From a bacterium (lineage in GTDB: Bacteria > KSB1 > UBA2214): a stretch of DNA of 16,275 nt. The notes under the pieces were generated by a model. It was not told the origin of the DNA, searched no databases, and worked only from the letters and a program-made list of their open reading frames with translations. The position numbers were made by a program, and so were the translations under genes. The stretch is from positions 1 to 16,275 of the forward strand of contig JAKQKF010000050.1 of assembly GCA_029560815.1 (NCBI GenBank). The letters run 5' to 3'. Positions 1 to 5,738 of this stretch are shown one piece after another. Positions within the stretch are counted from its first letter, which is position 1, and every line of letters starts with the position of its first letter.

Positions 1-80
1 GACGAGGTTGATAGGCCACAGGTGTAAGCATGGTAACATGTTCAGCCGAGTGGTACTAATAAGCCGTGCGGCTTAACCAA
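1..80 (+). rRNA. rrl: 23S ribosomal RNA, 3' end (partial)
   Basis: The first ~80 nt match the conserved 3' terminus of bacterial 23S rRNA. They contain the GTTGATAGGCC block, the GGTACTAATAAGCCGTG block (E. coli has GGTACTAATGAACCGTG) and the terminal GGCTTAACC. The gene enters from outside the window, so only its end is visible. The exact 3' nucleotide is estimated by analogy to E. coli, where 23S ends GGCTTAACCTT. It is the upstream member of an rRNA operon with the 5S gene ~85 nt downstream. No tRNA lies in the 23S-5S spacer. Confidence 0.95.
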
Positions 81-123
81 ACTTTTATATCTGCAGCAGA
101 TGGTTATCTGCTCCAATAAAAGT
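81..123 (+). other. Nested stem-loop in the 23S-5S spacer
   Basis: Directly after the 23S end, ACTTTTAT (81-88) pairs with ATAAAAGT (116-123). Inside it AGCAGAT (95-101) pairs with ATCTGCT (106-112) around a GGTT loop, making two stacked perfect stems of 8 and 7 bp. Position and form suggest a processing structure for pre-23S or pre-5S RNA, possibly an RNase III-type substrate. That role is inferred; the pairing is seen directly. The absence of a T-run argues against a terminator. Confidence 0.5.
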
Positions 124-164
124 AGAAATACAATGTGTTAACTCAATTTCAAGTTGTCAAGATA

Positions 165-282
165 TTCCGGTGATCATAGCGGAGGTGTTACACCCGATCC
201 CATTCCGAACTCGGAAGTTAAGCCCTTCAGCGCCGATGGTACTATTCGGGAGACCGTATGGGAGAGTAGGTAGTCGCCGGAT
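165..282 (+). rRNA. rrf: 5S ribosomal RNA (complete)
   Basis: About 118 nt with the hallmark 5S segments CCCGATCCCATTCCGAACTC, GAAGTTAAG, CGCCGATGGTACT and GGGAGAGTAGG. The 5' end (TCCGGTGA, 166-173) pairs with the 3' end (GTCGCCGGA, 273-281) to form helix I, which sets the ends to within a few nt. It follows 23S in the usual order and is followed at once by a T-run and an intrinsic terminator. Confidence 0.96.
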
Positions 283-290
283 TTTTTTCA

Positions 291-322
291 AGCCCTGAGC
301 ATTCGCTCGGGGCTTTTTTTTA
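291..322 (+). terminator. Intrinsic terminator of the rRNA operon
   Basis: AGCCCTGAGC (291-300) pairs over 10 bp (one G-T) with GCTCGGGGCT (305-314) around an ATTC loop and is followed by a run of eight T. It lies 9 nt after the 5S gene, the expected site for ending the rRNA transcript. Confidence 0.93.
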
Positions 323-343
323 TGTGCCGCAAGCAGCGGCACA
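323..343. other. Perfect 8-bp hairpin between two terminators
   Basis: TGTGCCGC (323-330) and GCGGCACA (336-343) form a perfect stem with an AAGCA loop, directly after the rRNA terminator T-run. It has no T-run of its own. It may add to a tandem termination zone, but no function is demonstrated. Confidence 0.4.
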
Positions 344-357
344 CGACGGGATGAAAT

Positions 358-395
358 CAAAAACCCCGGGCGCGGACCCGGGGTTTTTAATTTTT
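358..395. terminator. Bidirectional intrinsic terminator between rrf and marR
   Basis: AAAACCCCGGG (around 360-370) pairs with CCCGGGGTTTT (377-387) around a short CGCGGA loop. A T-rich tract follows on the plus strand (TTTTTAATTTTT), and A-rich DNA on the other side reads as T-rich on the minus strand. It can therefore terminate the rRNA operon from the left and the converging MarR gene from the right, whose stop is ~60 bp away. Confidence 0.88.
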
Positions 396-453
396 GGCGG
401 TTGGAAATGCGCAAGCCCCGGCACGATCGCCCGGTTCAGGCGCCGGGGTATGC

Positions 454-939
454 TCACGGGGCCTCTTTGGCCTCCGCCGCAGAGGGCTGAAACCGCCCTT
501 GCATCAGCGCGGCGATCTTGTCAAAGGCGGCCAGCAGCTCCTCCGCCTCTTCGGGCGTGAAGCGGGCGAGCAGCTGCTCGAACATCAGCTCCATGTCCCG
601 CTGCCGCTGCTCCATGACCTCGCGCCCCGCCGCGGTGAGCTGGATGCCCACCTGCCGGCGGTCCGCCTCCTCGCTGTGCTTCTCGACCAGCTCCAGCTGC
701 AGCAGGCGGTTGACCAGCTCCGTGCCGGTAGAGGGGGCCAGCTTCAGCCTCTCGCACAACTCCGTGGCGGTGAGATGGCCCTGCACCGAAAGCAGGATGA
801 GGGTCTGGTACTGTCGCATGGTCACCTGCGTGCCTTCGGCATGGTGGCGGTTGAGGCTGTGAAAGGCGCCCATAATGCGCGGCGCCAGCACCGCCAGCCG
901 GCGGGCCTGTTCCGTGGATGTGCTTTTGGATTGGGCCAT
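454..939 (-). CDS. MarR-family transcriptional regulator
   Basis: The 161-aa product is the usual MarR length. It has an N-terminal helix, then a winged helix-turn-helix at about residues 42-105. The recognition region reads LTATELCERLKLAPSTGTEL, followed by the wing motif EEADRRQVGIQLTAAG, which matches the family D-x-R-R-x(5)-LT signature. C-terminal helices (about 110-150) would complete the dimer interface. Family members are dimeric repressors that often respond to phenolic ligands, antibiotics or oxidants and commonly autoregulate. The ligand here cannot be read from sequence. The ATG at 939 is preceded by AGAGGAGC, a good Shine-Dalgarno. The gene has its own candidate promoter and an upstream palindrome (1026-1044), and ends at the bidirectional terminator shared with the rRNA operon. 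Its target might be itself or the same-strand propeller gene upstream, though no operator is seen near that gene. Confidence 0.92.
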   Translation of the reverse strand: MAQSKSTSTEQARRLAVLAPRIMGAFHSLNRHHAEGTQVTMRQYQTLILLSVQGHLTATELCERLKLAPSTGTELVNRLLQLELVEKHSEEADRRQVGIQLTAAGREVMEQRQRDMELMFEQLLARFTPEEAEELLAAFDKIAALMQGRFQPSAAEAKEAP

Positions 940-988
940 GGTGCTCCTCTTTTCAGCCGATGGCTGCCAAATCTATTCGTCTCAGCGA

Positions 989-1017
989 AATATACAGAGG
1001 AGGCCGTCCAAATACAA
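989..1017 (-). promoter_or_regulatory. Candidate sigma-70-type promoter of the marR gene
   Basis: On the minus strand TTGTAT (1017-1012) lies 17 bp from TATATT (994-989), followed by a ~50-nt leader to the ATG at 939. The -10 matches consensus at 5 of 6 positions, the -35 only at 3 of 6. The call rests on spacing and position only. Confidence 0.4.
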
Positions 1018-1025
1018 CAGTTTTT

Positions 1026-1044
1026 TGACTCCCGGTGGCAGTCA
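1026..1044. promoter_or_regulatory. Imperfect 19-bp palindrome upstream of marR, possible operator
   Basis: TGACT-C-CC-GGT-GG-C-AGTCA is symmetric at 7 of 8 arm positions around a 3-bp centre. It lies just upstream of the candidate marR -35 element. MarR proteins bind palindromes of about this size and usually sit near their own promoter. The minus strand reads A-rich after the stem, so it is not a terminator for the upstream gene. Operator function is inferred. Confidence 0.35.
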
Positions 1045-1079
1045 GAAACGGGTAACCCTCTCCTTTCCTTCCCGGCGCG

Positions 1080-2087
1080 CTATGGCGCGGGAACCCAGCA
1101 GATTTCACGGACGCCAGCAGGGGCGGCGATGTGTTCAAGCCCGCTGCCCTCGCTGAGTACAACATACAAAGCCCCCTCTTGTGCAAAGGCGATCTCCTCG
1201 CCATCGCTGGACCAAGCCACTGCGCTCGCACTGCCGGAGGTGAAATGTGTCAACTGCCGCAATCCACTGCCATCGCTGCCCACGCAGAAAAGATCGGCTG
1301 AGTGCGTGAAAGCGATCTTCACCCCATCCGGCGACCAGGCGATCTCATTCACCGCTAAATCGGGCTCATTCTGCACAAGCGGTCGGGTCGTTCGCAGGTC
1401 CGCATTGACGAGGGACACGCGACCATCATTCTGGAGAGAGAGGGCTGCAGCTGAAGGACCCCACGCAAGCAATACGAACTTGGCGGTCACGAGCGTTGTT
1501 TTCTCACTGCCATCCAGCTGCATGATACGCAGTTCATCCTGCCCCGTGTAGAGTCTTGCATCATCAAGATAACTATAATCGTAAGCAATGCGGGCGCCAT
1601 CCGGCGCCCAGCGGGGAGTATGGTTGAATCCGGTGGTGTCGGTGGTCAGCCTGCGCCGGCCGCTGCCATCGCGGTTCATAATCCAGACATGGTTCATACT
1701 GCCATCCGGTCCACTCTGGAAGGCGATGGTGGTGCCGTCCGGCGACCATTGGCCGTCTGAATCGGAGAACTGATTTTGCGTCAGGTTACGCGGCTGTGCA
1801 TCGCCGAAAATGGAGGCCGTGAAAAGGTCAAGTTGCCCATCTTTGACTGCTGAATACAACAAGGTCTTCCCATCCGGCGAGAGTCTTATCTCAAATCCGC
1901 TGGCGATCTTTCTCGCTCCGGCGCTCTCCCTGCCAATCGAATAGATTTCAAATGATGAAAGGCCCGTGTGTACCGTCACGACGATTTGCGCTTCTTTCGC
2001 CTTGCTCAAGCCTAATTCATTTTCACAGTTGATTGTGAATGAGGCTGCCAGACAAACCCCGGCTAAATAGATTCTGCAAGTCTTCAT
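1080..2087 (-). CDS. Exported PD40/TolB-like beta-propeller protein
   Basis: The 335-aa product carries six PD40-type repeats marked by W-S-P-D-G-like motifs at about residues 69, 114, 150, 209 (degenerate WGPSA), 251 and 292. Each is followed by a strand such as KTLLYSA or TTIAFQSG, which fits a six-bladed propeller like the C-terminal domain of TolB. The N-terminus (MKTCRIYLAGVCLAASFTINC) is a signal peptide. Cys21 could be lipidated, but TIN-C is a poor lipobox. The start is set by the ribosome-binding site: AGGAGG lies 5 nt before the ATG at 2087 and overlaps an in-frame GTG at 2093, ruling that one out. No TolB N-terminal domain is present, so it is not TolB itself. The role is probably periplasmic or surface binding; the partner is unknown. 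The IS end lies only ~60 bp upstream and may affect its promoter. Confidence 0.75.
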   Translation of the reverse strand: MKTCRIYLAGVCLAASFTINCENELGLSKAKEAQIVVTVHTGLSSFEIYSIGRESAGARKIASGFEIRLSPDGKTLLYSAVKDGQLDLFTASIFGDAQPRNLTQNQFSDSDGQWSPDGTTIAFQSGPDGSMNHVWIMNRDGSGRRRLTTDTTGFNHTPRWAPDGARIAYDYSYLDDARLYTGQDELRIMQLDGSEKTTLVTAKFVLLAWGPSAAALSLQNDGRVSLVNADLRTTRPLVQNEPDLAVNEIAWSPDGVKIAFTHSADLFCVGSDGSGLRQLTHFTSGSASAVAWSSDGEEIAFAQEGALYVVLSEGSGLEHIAAPAGVREICWVPAP

Positions 2088-2091
2088 TTTC

Positions 2092-2121
2092 ACCTCCTTT
2101 CACGAAGGGGAAAACGTGAAA
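2092..2121 (-). promoter_or_regulatory. Leader hairpin abutting the Shine-Dalgarno of the propeller gene
   Basis: TTTCACG (2098-2104) and CGTGAAA (2115-2121) are a perfect 7-bp inverted repeat. In the minus-strand transcript the stem ends directly against GGAGG (2097-2093), the ribosome-binding site used for the ATG at 2087. It could modulate translation or be a protein-binding palindrome. Neither role is shown. Confidence 0.35.
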
Positions 2122-2135
2122 GTAATTAATAATAA

Positions 2136-2144
2136 ATATGATAC
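2136..2144 (+). repeat. Target-site duplication, left copy of IS4-type element
   Basis: ATATGATAC (2136-2144) directly precedes the left inverted repeat. TTATGATAC (3468-3476) directly follows the right one. They match at 8 of 9 positions, consistent with a 9-bp duplication at insertion that has since acquired one change. Confidence 0.65.
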
Positions 2145-2251
2145 CACTAGTGTCCGGACGTTATTAAAAATAGCAGGTTCTAATTGCTAATTAATAATGT
2201 TCTGAAATAGGTTGTTTTAACGTAATCGATTTGAAATATTTTTGTAATTTT

Positions 2252-2285
2252 CCGCTATCCCGATCGTCGGACGAAAGGATAGCGG
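2252..2285 (+). promoter_or_regulatory. Hairpin occluding the transposase ribosome-binding site
   Basis: CCGCTATCC (2252-2260) and GGATAGCGG (2277-2285) form a perfect 9-bp stem. A nested CGTC/GACG stem (2265-2268 and 2270-2273) sits in the loop. The start codon is at 2289, and the only purine-rich ribosome-binding sequence (AGGA, 2276-2279) lies in the right arm. In IS10 and IS50 such structures block transposase translation from read-through transcripts. A TTGAAA at 2231 could prime transcripts lacking the left arm, but its -10 is poor. Confidence 0.55.
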
Positions 2286-2288
2286 CCT

Positions 2289-3451
2289 ATGAATTCTGGA
2301 AAAACAGTTTTTGCGCAGCTGGTTGAACATATTTCCATTCATGAATTCAGATAATGTGTTAAGCGATATCGCGGTAATTATAAAGTCAAATCTTTTTCAT
2401 GCTGGGATCATTCCCTATGCATGGCTTTTGCTCAATTGACCTATCGAGAGAGTTTGCGTGACGTTGAAGCCTGCTTTCGCGCTATGCAACCTCGGCTCTA
2501 TCACATGGGGATCCGCGGTCGGATCTCGAAGATCACCTTGAGCGATGCCAATGAAAACGTGATTGGCATATCTATGCTTATTTTGCTCAAGTATTATTTC
2601 ATGAAGCACGATCGCTTTATGCCAATGATGCTTTTATGCTGGAACTGGAAGAAACCATCTATGCCTTGGATTCAACCACCATTGATCTCTGTTTATCTTT
2701 GTTTCCTTGGGGGCATTTTCGAAAACGAAAAGCGGCGGTTAAGCTGCACACACTACTCGATCTTCGATGTAACATATCTACTTTCAAAGAGATAACAGAC
2801 GGCCGTGTGCATGATGTAAATATTTTGGATTCCCTGGTTCCTGAAGCCGGTTCTTTTTATGTAATGGATCGAGCATATCTGGATTTTCAGAGGTTGCATC
2901 AACTTCACCTTGAACTGGCATATTTCATTATACGAGCAAAAACGAATCTCCAGTTTACGCGTATGTATTCACGGCCTGTCGACAAAGCGTCGGTCTACAG
3001 GTGTATCAGACAATCAAACTCAAGGGATTCTATCCCTCCAAATTCTATCCGGAGAAAATCAGGTGAATCAAAGTTTACGACATCGAAAAAGATAAACACC
3101 TGACTTTTTTAACAAATTACTTTTTGGTACCAGCCCTGGCCGTGGCGAAAGCTTAGAAACTGAGATGGCAGATCGAGCTATTTTTTAATGGATAAAGCAG
3201 CACCTTCGGATCAAATCATTTTTTGGAACCTCTGAAAATGCCGTTAAGACACAAATTTGGATCGCGGTCTGTGTCTATATTCTTGTAGCCATAGTAAAAA
3301 ACGACTCAATTTGTCAGCAAGCCTCTTCAAAATTCTACAAATATTGAGTGTTAGCGCCTTCGAGAAAAGTGATATAATACAATTGTTTAACAACACACTC
3401 TCTCAAACCGACACTCCTCTTGACAGTAATCAATTAAATTTATTCGACTAA
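2289..3451 (+). pseudogene. Broken IS4-family (DDE) transposase
   Basis: A degraded transposase can be followed across frames. It starts MNSGKTVFAQLVEHISIHEFR (ATG 2289) and meets an in-frame TAA at 2352, then resumes CVKRYRGNYKVKSF. A -1 frameshift occurs near 2551-2560. It continues with ALDSTTIDLCLS (first Asp) and YVMDRAYLDF (second Asp). Near 2985 the frame changes again, with stops in GEKIR-stop-IKVYDIEKD (TGA near 3063), AVAKA-stop-KLRWQIELFF (TAG near 3154, holding the catalytic Glu), and before WIKQHLRIK (~3186). The C-terminus NQLNLFD ends at 3451, 16 bp before the right end. All DDE landmarks of the IS4 family are recognisable. The element is clearly inactive unless helped in trans. 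Confidence 0.88.
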
Positions 3452-3467
3452 TATCCGGACACTACTG

Positions 3468-3476
3468 TTATGATAC
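3468..3476 (+). repeat. Target-site duplication, right copy of IS4-type element
   Basis: TTATGATAC directly follows the right inverted repeat and matches the left copy ATATGATAC at 2136-2144 at 8 of 9 positions. Confidence 0.65.
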
Positions 3477-3532
3477 ATAAATTTAGACACACTATGAATC
3501 AGCTCTCTATATAAAAAAATCATTCCTATAAT

Positions 3533-4519
3533 TTACCTGATCAACTGAAGCCTAAGAACGATCATACTATTTCCATGAATCAATCGACAGAAATATAGCC
3601 CAGAGGCTGCATTTTCATTAAAATCATTCCTGCCATCCCACACAATTTGATGGTTACCAGTAGAATATTCTTGTGCTGGAATCAGCAATTTGATACGTTG
3701 TCCTTGCATATTGTAAATGATCATCGATGCGAGCCCAGCCTCTGGCAGTGAAAAACTGATAGTTGTGCTGGCATTGAAAGGGTTTGGATAATTGTGTAGC
3801 ATATGTATATCATTGTGAGAATTTGCATGCAGATCGTCATGTGAATTTTTTCCACCCAGTTTATCTAAAGCAGTGCCAACTACTACAGCATGAATTGGCG
3901 ACACTGCCGTCCTCGAATCGAAGCAGTTGTCAGTGACAATTACCTTTAAGGAAAAACTCTGCCAACCTGAAATCTGGATTGAAGAACTATTGCCGCCTAT
4001 CGCGAACCATTCGCCGCATGGTGTTTCATCTGTTACTGGCGGATATAGTTCGCTCTGCTCAGCTAAATCCGGATTATAGCAGTCAACGCGCTTATACCAT
4101 TGATACGTAAATGGAGATGTTCCGCCACTTATTTGAGCTGAAAAAGTGCCAGACTCCCCAGGATCGAGCTGATCGGGCCCAGAGATAGAGACTGAAAGGA
4201 GGCTGCAAACATAGTACCTTGCGCCGTTAAGCATGCAATAAGCGTCTCTATTACGGTGTCCACAAACTTTGTTTTGACGCTGGAGTTCAATGCATTCCTG
4301 ACAGGTGGTATTTGCATCCTGCTGGCACCCTAATAGTTCTTCAGATTGTATTGTTGATGCAGAGGAGCAAAGTGCGCCAGTATCGCAAAGGCCATTATTG
4401 CAGCAGAGCGCTAAAGTATCCTGGCCGAGTAAATCCATTTCTACAAAGAACTGGCTTAAACCAAGCAGAACTATTACTACAACCAAGACACCAAAAAGAA
4501 CTTTAATAGTAGAACTCAT
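3533..4519 (-). CDS. Cysteine-rich secreted protein with Ig/PKD-like domain and type-IX sorting domain
   Basis: The 328-aa product has an N-terminal hydrophobic segment (residues 5-22), probably a signal peptide. A Cys-rich stretch follows, with ten Cys between residues 39 and 105 (39, 40, 45, 51, 65, 73, 76, 86, 95, 105). A PKD/Ig-like domain covers about 108-215 (SGPDQLDPGESGTF, then SLKVIVTDNC) and has three more Cys. A His/Asp/Asn-rich linker (SHDDLHANSHNDIHML) leads to a C-terminal domain (243-328) of the type-A T9SS/FlgD-like class: NYPNPFNASTTISFSLPE, then IYNMQGQ, VWDGRND, ASGLYFCRL. Such proteins are exported across the outer membrane and anchored or released. The start is the ATG at 4519, preceded by GGGAGA at good spacing; an upstream in-frame TTG at 4537 lies outside that signal. 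The redoxin gene lies 78 bp upstream on the same strand. The function of the Cys-rich part is unknown. Confidence 0.78.
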   Translation of the reverse strand: MSSTIKVLFGVLVVVIVLLGLSQFFVEMDLLGQDTLALCCNNGLCDTGALCSSASTIQSEELLGCQQDANTTCQECIELQRQNKVCGHRNRDAYCMLNGARYYVCSLLSVSISGPDQLDPGESGTFSAQISGGTSPFTYQWYKRVDCYNPDLAEQSELYPPVTDETPCGEWFAIGGNSSSIQISGWQSFSLKVIVTDNCFDSRTAVSPIHAVVVGTALDKLGGKNSHDDLHANSHNDIHMLHNYPNPFNASTTISFSLPEAGLASMIIYNMQGQRIKLLIPAQEYSTGNHQIVWDGRNDFNENAASGLYFCRLIHGNSMIVLRLQLIR

Positions 4520-4597
4520 GGCAAGTTCTCCCTGCAATTTGGTATTCCCAAATTCCTCAATCTGCTGAAATTAAAAAGCAAATTTGCATAGGAACAA

Positions 4598-5158
4598 TTA
4601 ACTCGTAGCAGTTTGAGTCAATGCAGTTATTATTTGATCTTTCTGTCCCTTCTCCAATACGCCTGTCCAAACATGTTGTATTCGTCCTTTGGCGTCAATA
4701 AGTATGGTCTGTGGCGTTAAATAGGGCTTATAGCTGTGGGTAAATACTGTATCCGCCGGGATATAAACTGGATAGTTCATTCCAATGATGGATACATCAT
4801 TTATTATATCATCATTTAGATCGATGCAAATGCCTGCGACTCGGCAGGGTTTTGTTAACAAACTGTCTGTTATTTCGGACCAATTTGCTAAATTGCGTTC
4901 ACATGCGCCGCAAGACATACTGAAAACAAACAGCAAGGTGTGTGGTACTTTCCCATCATAAACAAAATTTATTTCTTGGCCATTAAGACAAGAAAACGCT
5001 TTAAAGCCTTGTACTTTATCACCCTCACGGATGGCTACATTACCAACAAATAGTTTTAGTCGGCTCTTCAATTCACGATTCTGCCGAGAAAGTAAAATGA
5101 CCTCGAAAGAAAGACAAATAATAGCTGTAAAAAAGAATATGCGCCAAAATGTTTTCAT
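4598..5158 (-). CDS. Membrane-anchored thioredoxin-like (TlpA/redoxin-type) protein
   Basis: The 186-aa product has one N-terminal membrane segment (about residues 5-24, FWRIFFFTAIICLSFEVILL). A short basic/coiled linker follows, then a thioredoxin fold. The active site reads SCGAC (Cys83, Cys86), in place of the common CxPC. A strand LLFVFSMS precedes it and the cis-proline loop LTPQT (Pro149) follows, then TILIDAKGRI. This is the layout of TlpA/ResA-like envelope thiol-disulfide proteins, which reduce or form disulfides outside the cytoplasm. The catalytic direction cannot be told from sequence. The gene is 78 bp upstream of the Cys-rich secreted protein on the same strand and is probably co-transcribed with it. 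No good Shine-Dalgarno precedes the ATG at 5158. The base composition is AT-rich, unlike the core genes. Confidence 0.82.
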   Translation of the reverse strand: MKTFWRIFFFTAIICLSFEVILLSRQNRELKSRLKLFVGNVAIREGDKVQGFKAFSCLNGQEINFVYDGKVPHTLLFVFSMSCGACERNLANWSEITDSLLTKPCRVAGICIDLNDDIINDVSIIGMNYPVYIPADTVFTHSYKPYLTPQTILIDAKGRIQHVWTGVLEKGQKDQIITALTQTATS

Positions 5159-5301
5159 ACGTTTATTTTACGGTTTTTCCCCTACGTAATTTGCAATAGT
5201 TATTATTTGGGCAGAAAATGCCTGAATTCGATTGATAATTTGAATACTTACTTGATAAAACATACCAAGCTTAGTAGATTTATTAATAATAAGATACTAG
5301 G

Positions 5302-5423
5302 AGTTTGTCGGATTTGAGACTTTCGAAAATTATAAGCTATTAATTAATATTCATTTAAAATTTCGATCTAAAAAGTGATACTATAATAAAATCAATTACT
5401 TTCATTTTAAATCCGACAGGCTC
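5302..5423. mobile_element. MITE-like element flanked by CTAG
   Basis: GAGTTTGTCGGATTT (5302-5316) and AAATCCGACAGGCTC (5409-5423) are terminal inverted repeats matching at 13 of 15 positions. CTAG flanks both ends (5298-5301 and 5424-5427). The 122-bp interior is very AT-rich and has no coding capacity. The form is that of a non-autonomous miniature element. A CTAG/YTAR target duplication suggests mobilisation by an IS5-type transposase, but the parent element is not in this window. Because CTAG is itself a palindrome, a 19-bp inverted repeat without duplication is formally equivalent. Confidence 0.62.
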
Positions 5424-5683
5424 CTAGCCTTATTAGTAATATAGTGTAGGAAAATTCAAAGTCAAGTGATATCTAGTCCACGAAGAACAATATGAATCGA
5501 CTTGGACTCAAGAGCGCTGTCTATCTATGAAAGACTTATTCTCCAGAGATGGCGGTAGGCTGTATTAAGGAAATTATTCAAACCTTTACTCCTGAATGGA
5601 TACCACATAGCGATTAGTATTCCTGGACATTAAAGTCATTTGATTATGTTCATTATCCACTGCTTAAAGGTTCTATTATTCCC

Positions 5684-5733
5684 TTGCTTTTTTCACCCTT
5701 TTGGGATAATTTACAAAGACTTATCAAGGAGGT
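5684..5733 (+). promoter_or_regulatory. Possible ddl promoter and ribosome-binding site
   Basis: TTGCTT (5684-5689) and GATAAT (5705-5710) are separated by 15 bp, short of the 17-bp optimum. AAGGAGGT (5726-5733) is a near-perfect Shine-Dalgarno 5-6 nt before the GTG at 5739 and fixes that start. The ribosome-binding site is secure; the promoter is tentative. Confidence 0.4.
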
Positions 5734-5738
5734 AGAGC

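Larger units (their letters stand above)
2145..3467 (+). mobile_element. Decayed IS4-type insertion sequence (~1.32 kb)
   Basis: The left end CACTAGTGTCCGGA (2145-2158) and the reverse complement of the right end CAGTAGTGTCCGGA (3467-3454) form 14-bp terminal inverted repeats with one mismatch. A 9-bp near-perfect duplication flanks them. Inside lies a single transposase reading frame of the IS4/DDE type, broken by several stops and at least one frameshift, so the copy cannot move by itself. The base composition is AT-richer than the core genes. It sits between the minus-strand propeller gene and the minus-strand redoxin/T9SS pair. The left end is within ~60 bp of the propeller gene start. 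Confidence 0.82.
5159..5738. other. AT-rich intergenic region without a recognised gene
   Basis: This 580-bp gap between the minus-strand redoxin gene and plus-strand ddl holds a MITE-like element (5302-5423). The rest contains no convincing gene. Short frames at about 5491-5617 (e.g. MNRLGLKSAVYL, then KTYSPEMAVG after a stop) have no recognisable family and are broken by stops. A 6-bp inverted repeat, AGTCCA (5475-5480) and TGGACT (5503-5508), is weak. The last ~60 bp hold the possible ddl promoter and its ribosome-binding site. Confidence 0.6.

Noticed and set aside
416..448. CCCCGGC / GCCGGGG pairing near the marR stop as a terminator
   Set aside because: Long loop and no T-run on either side; the adjacent bidirectional terminator is far stronger.
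394..1551. 385-codon plus-strand frame across marR and the propeller gene
   Set aside because: It spans two well-supported minus-strand genes, has no recognisable domain, and begins inside the terminator region.
5475..5508. AGTCCA / TGGACT inverted repeat
   Set aside because: Only 6 bp per arm with a 22-nt loop; not significant in 300 bp of AT-rich DNA.
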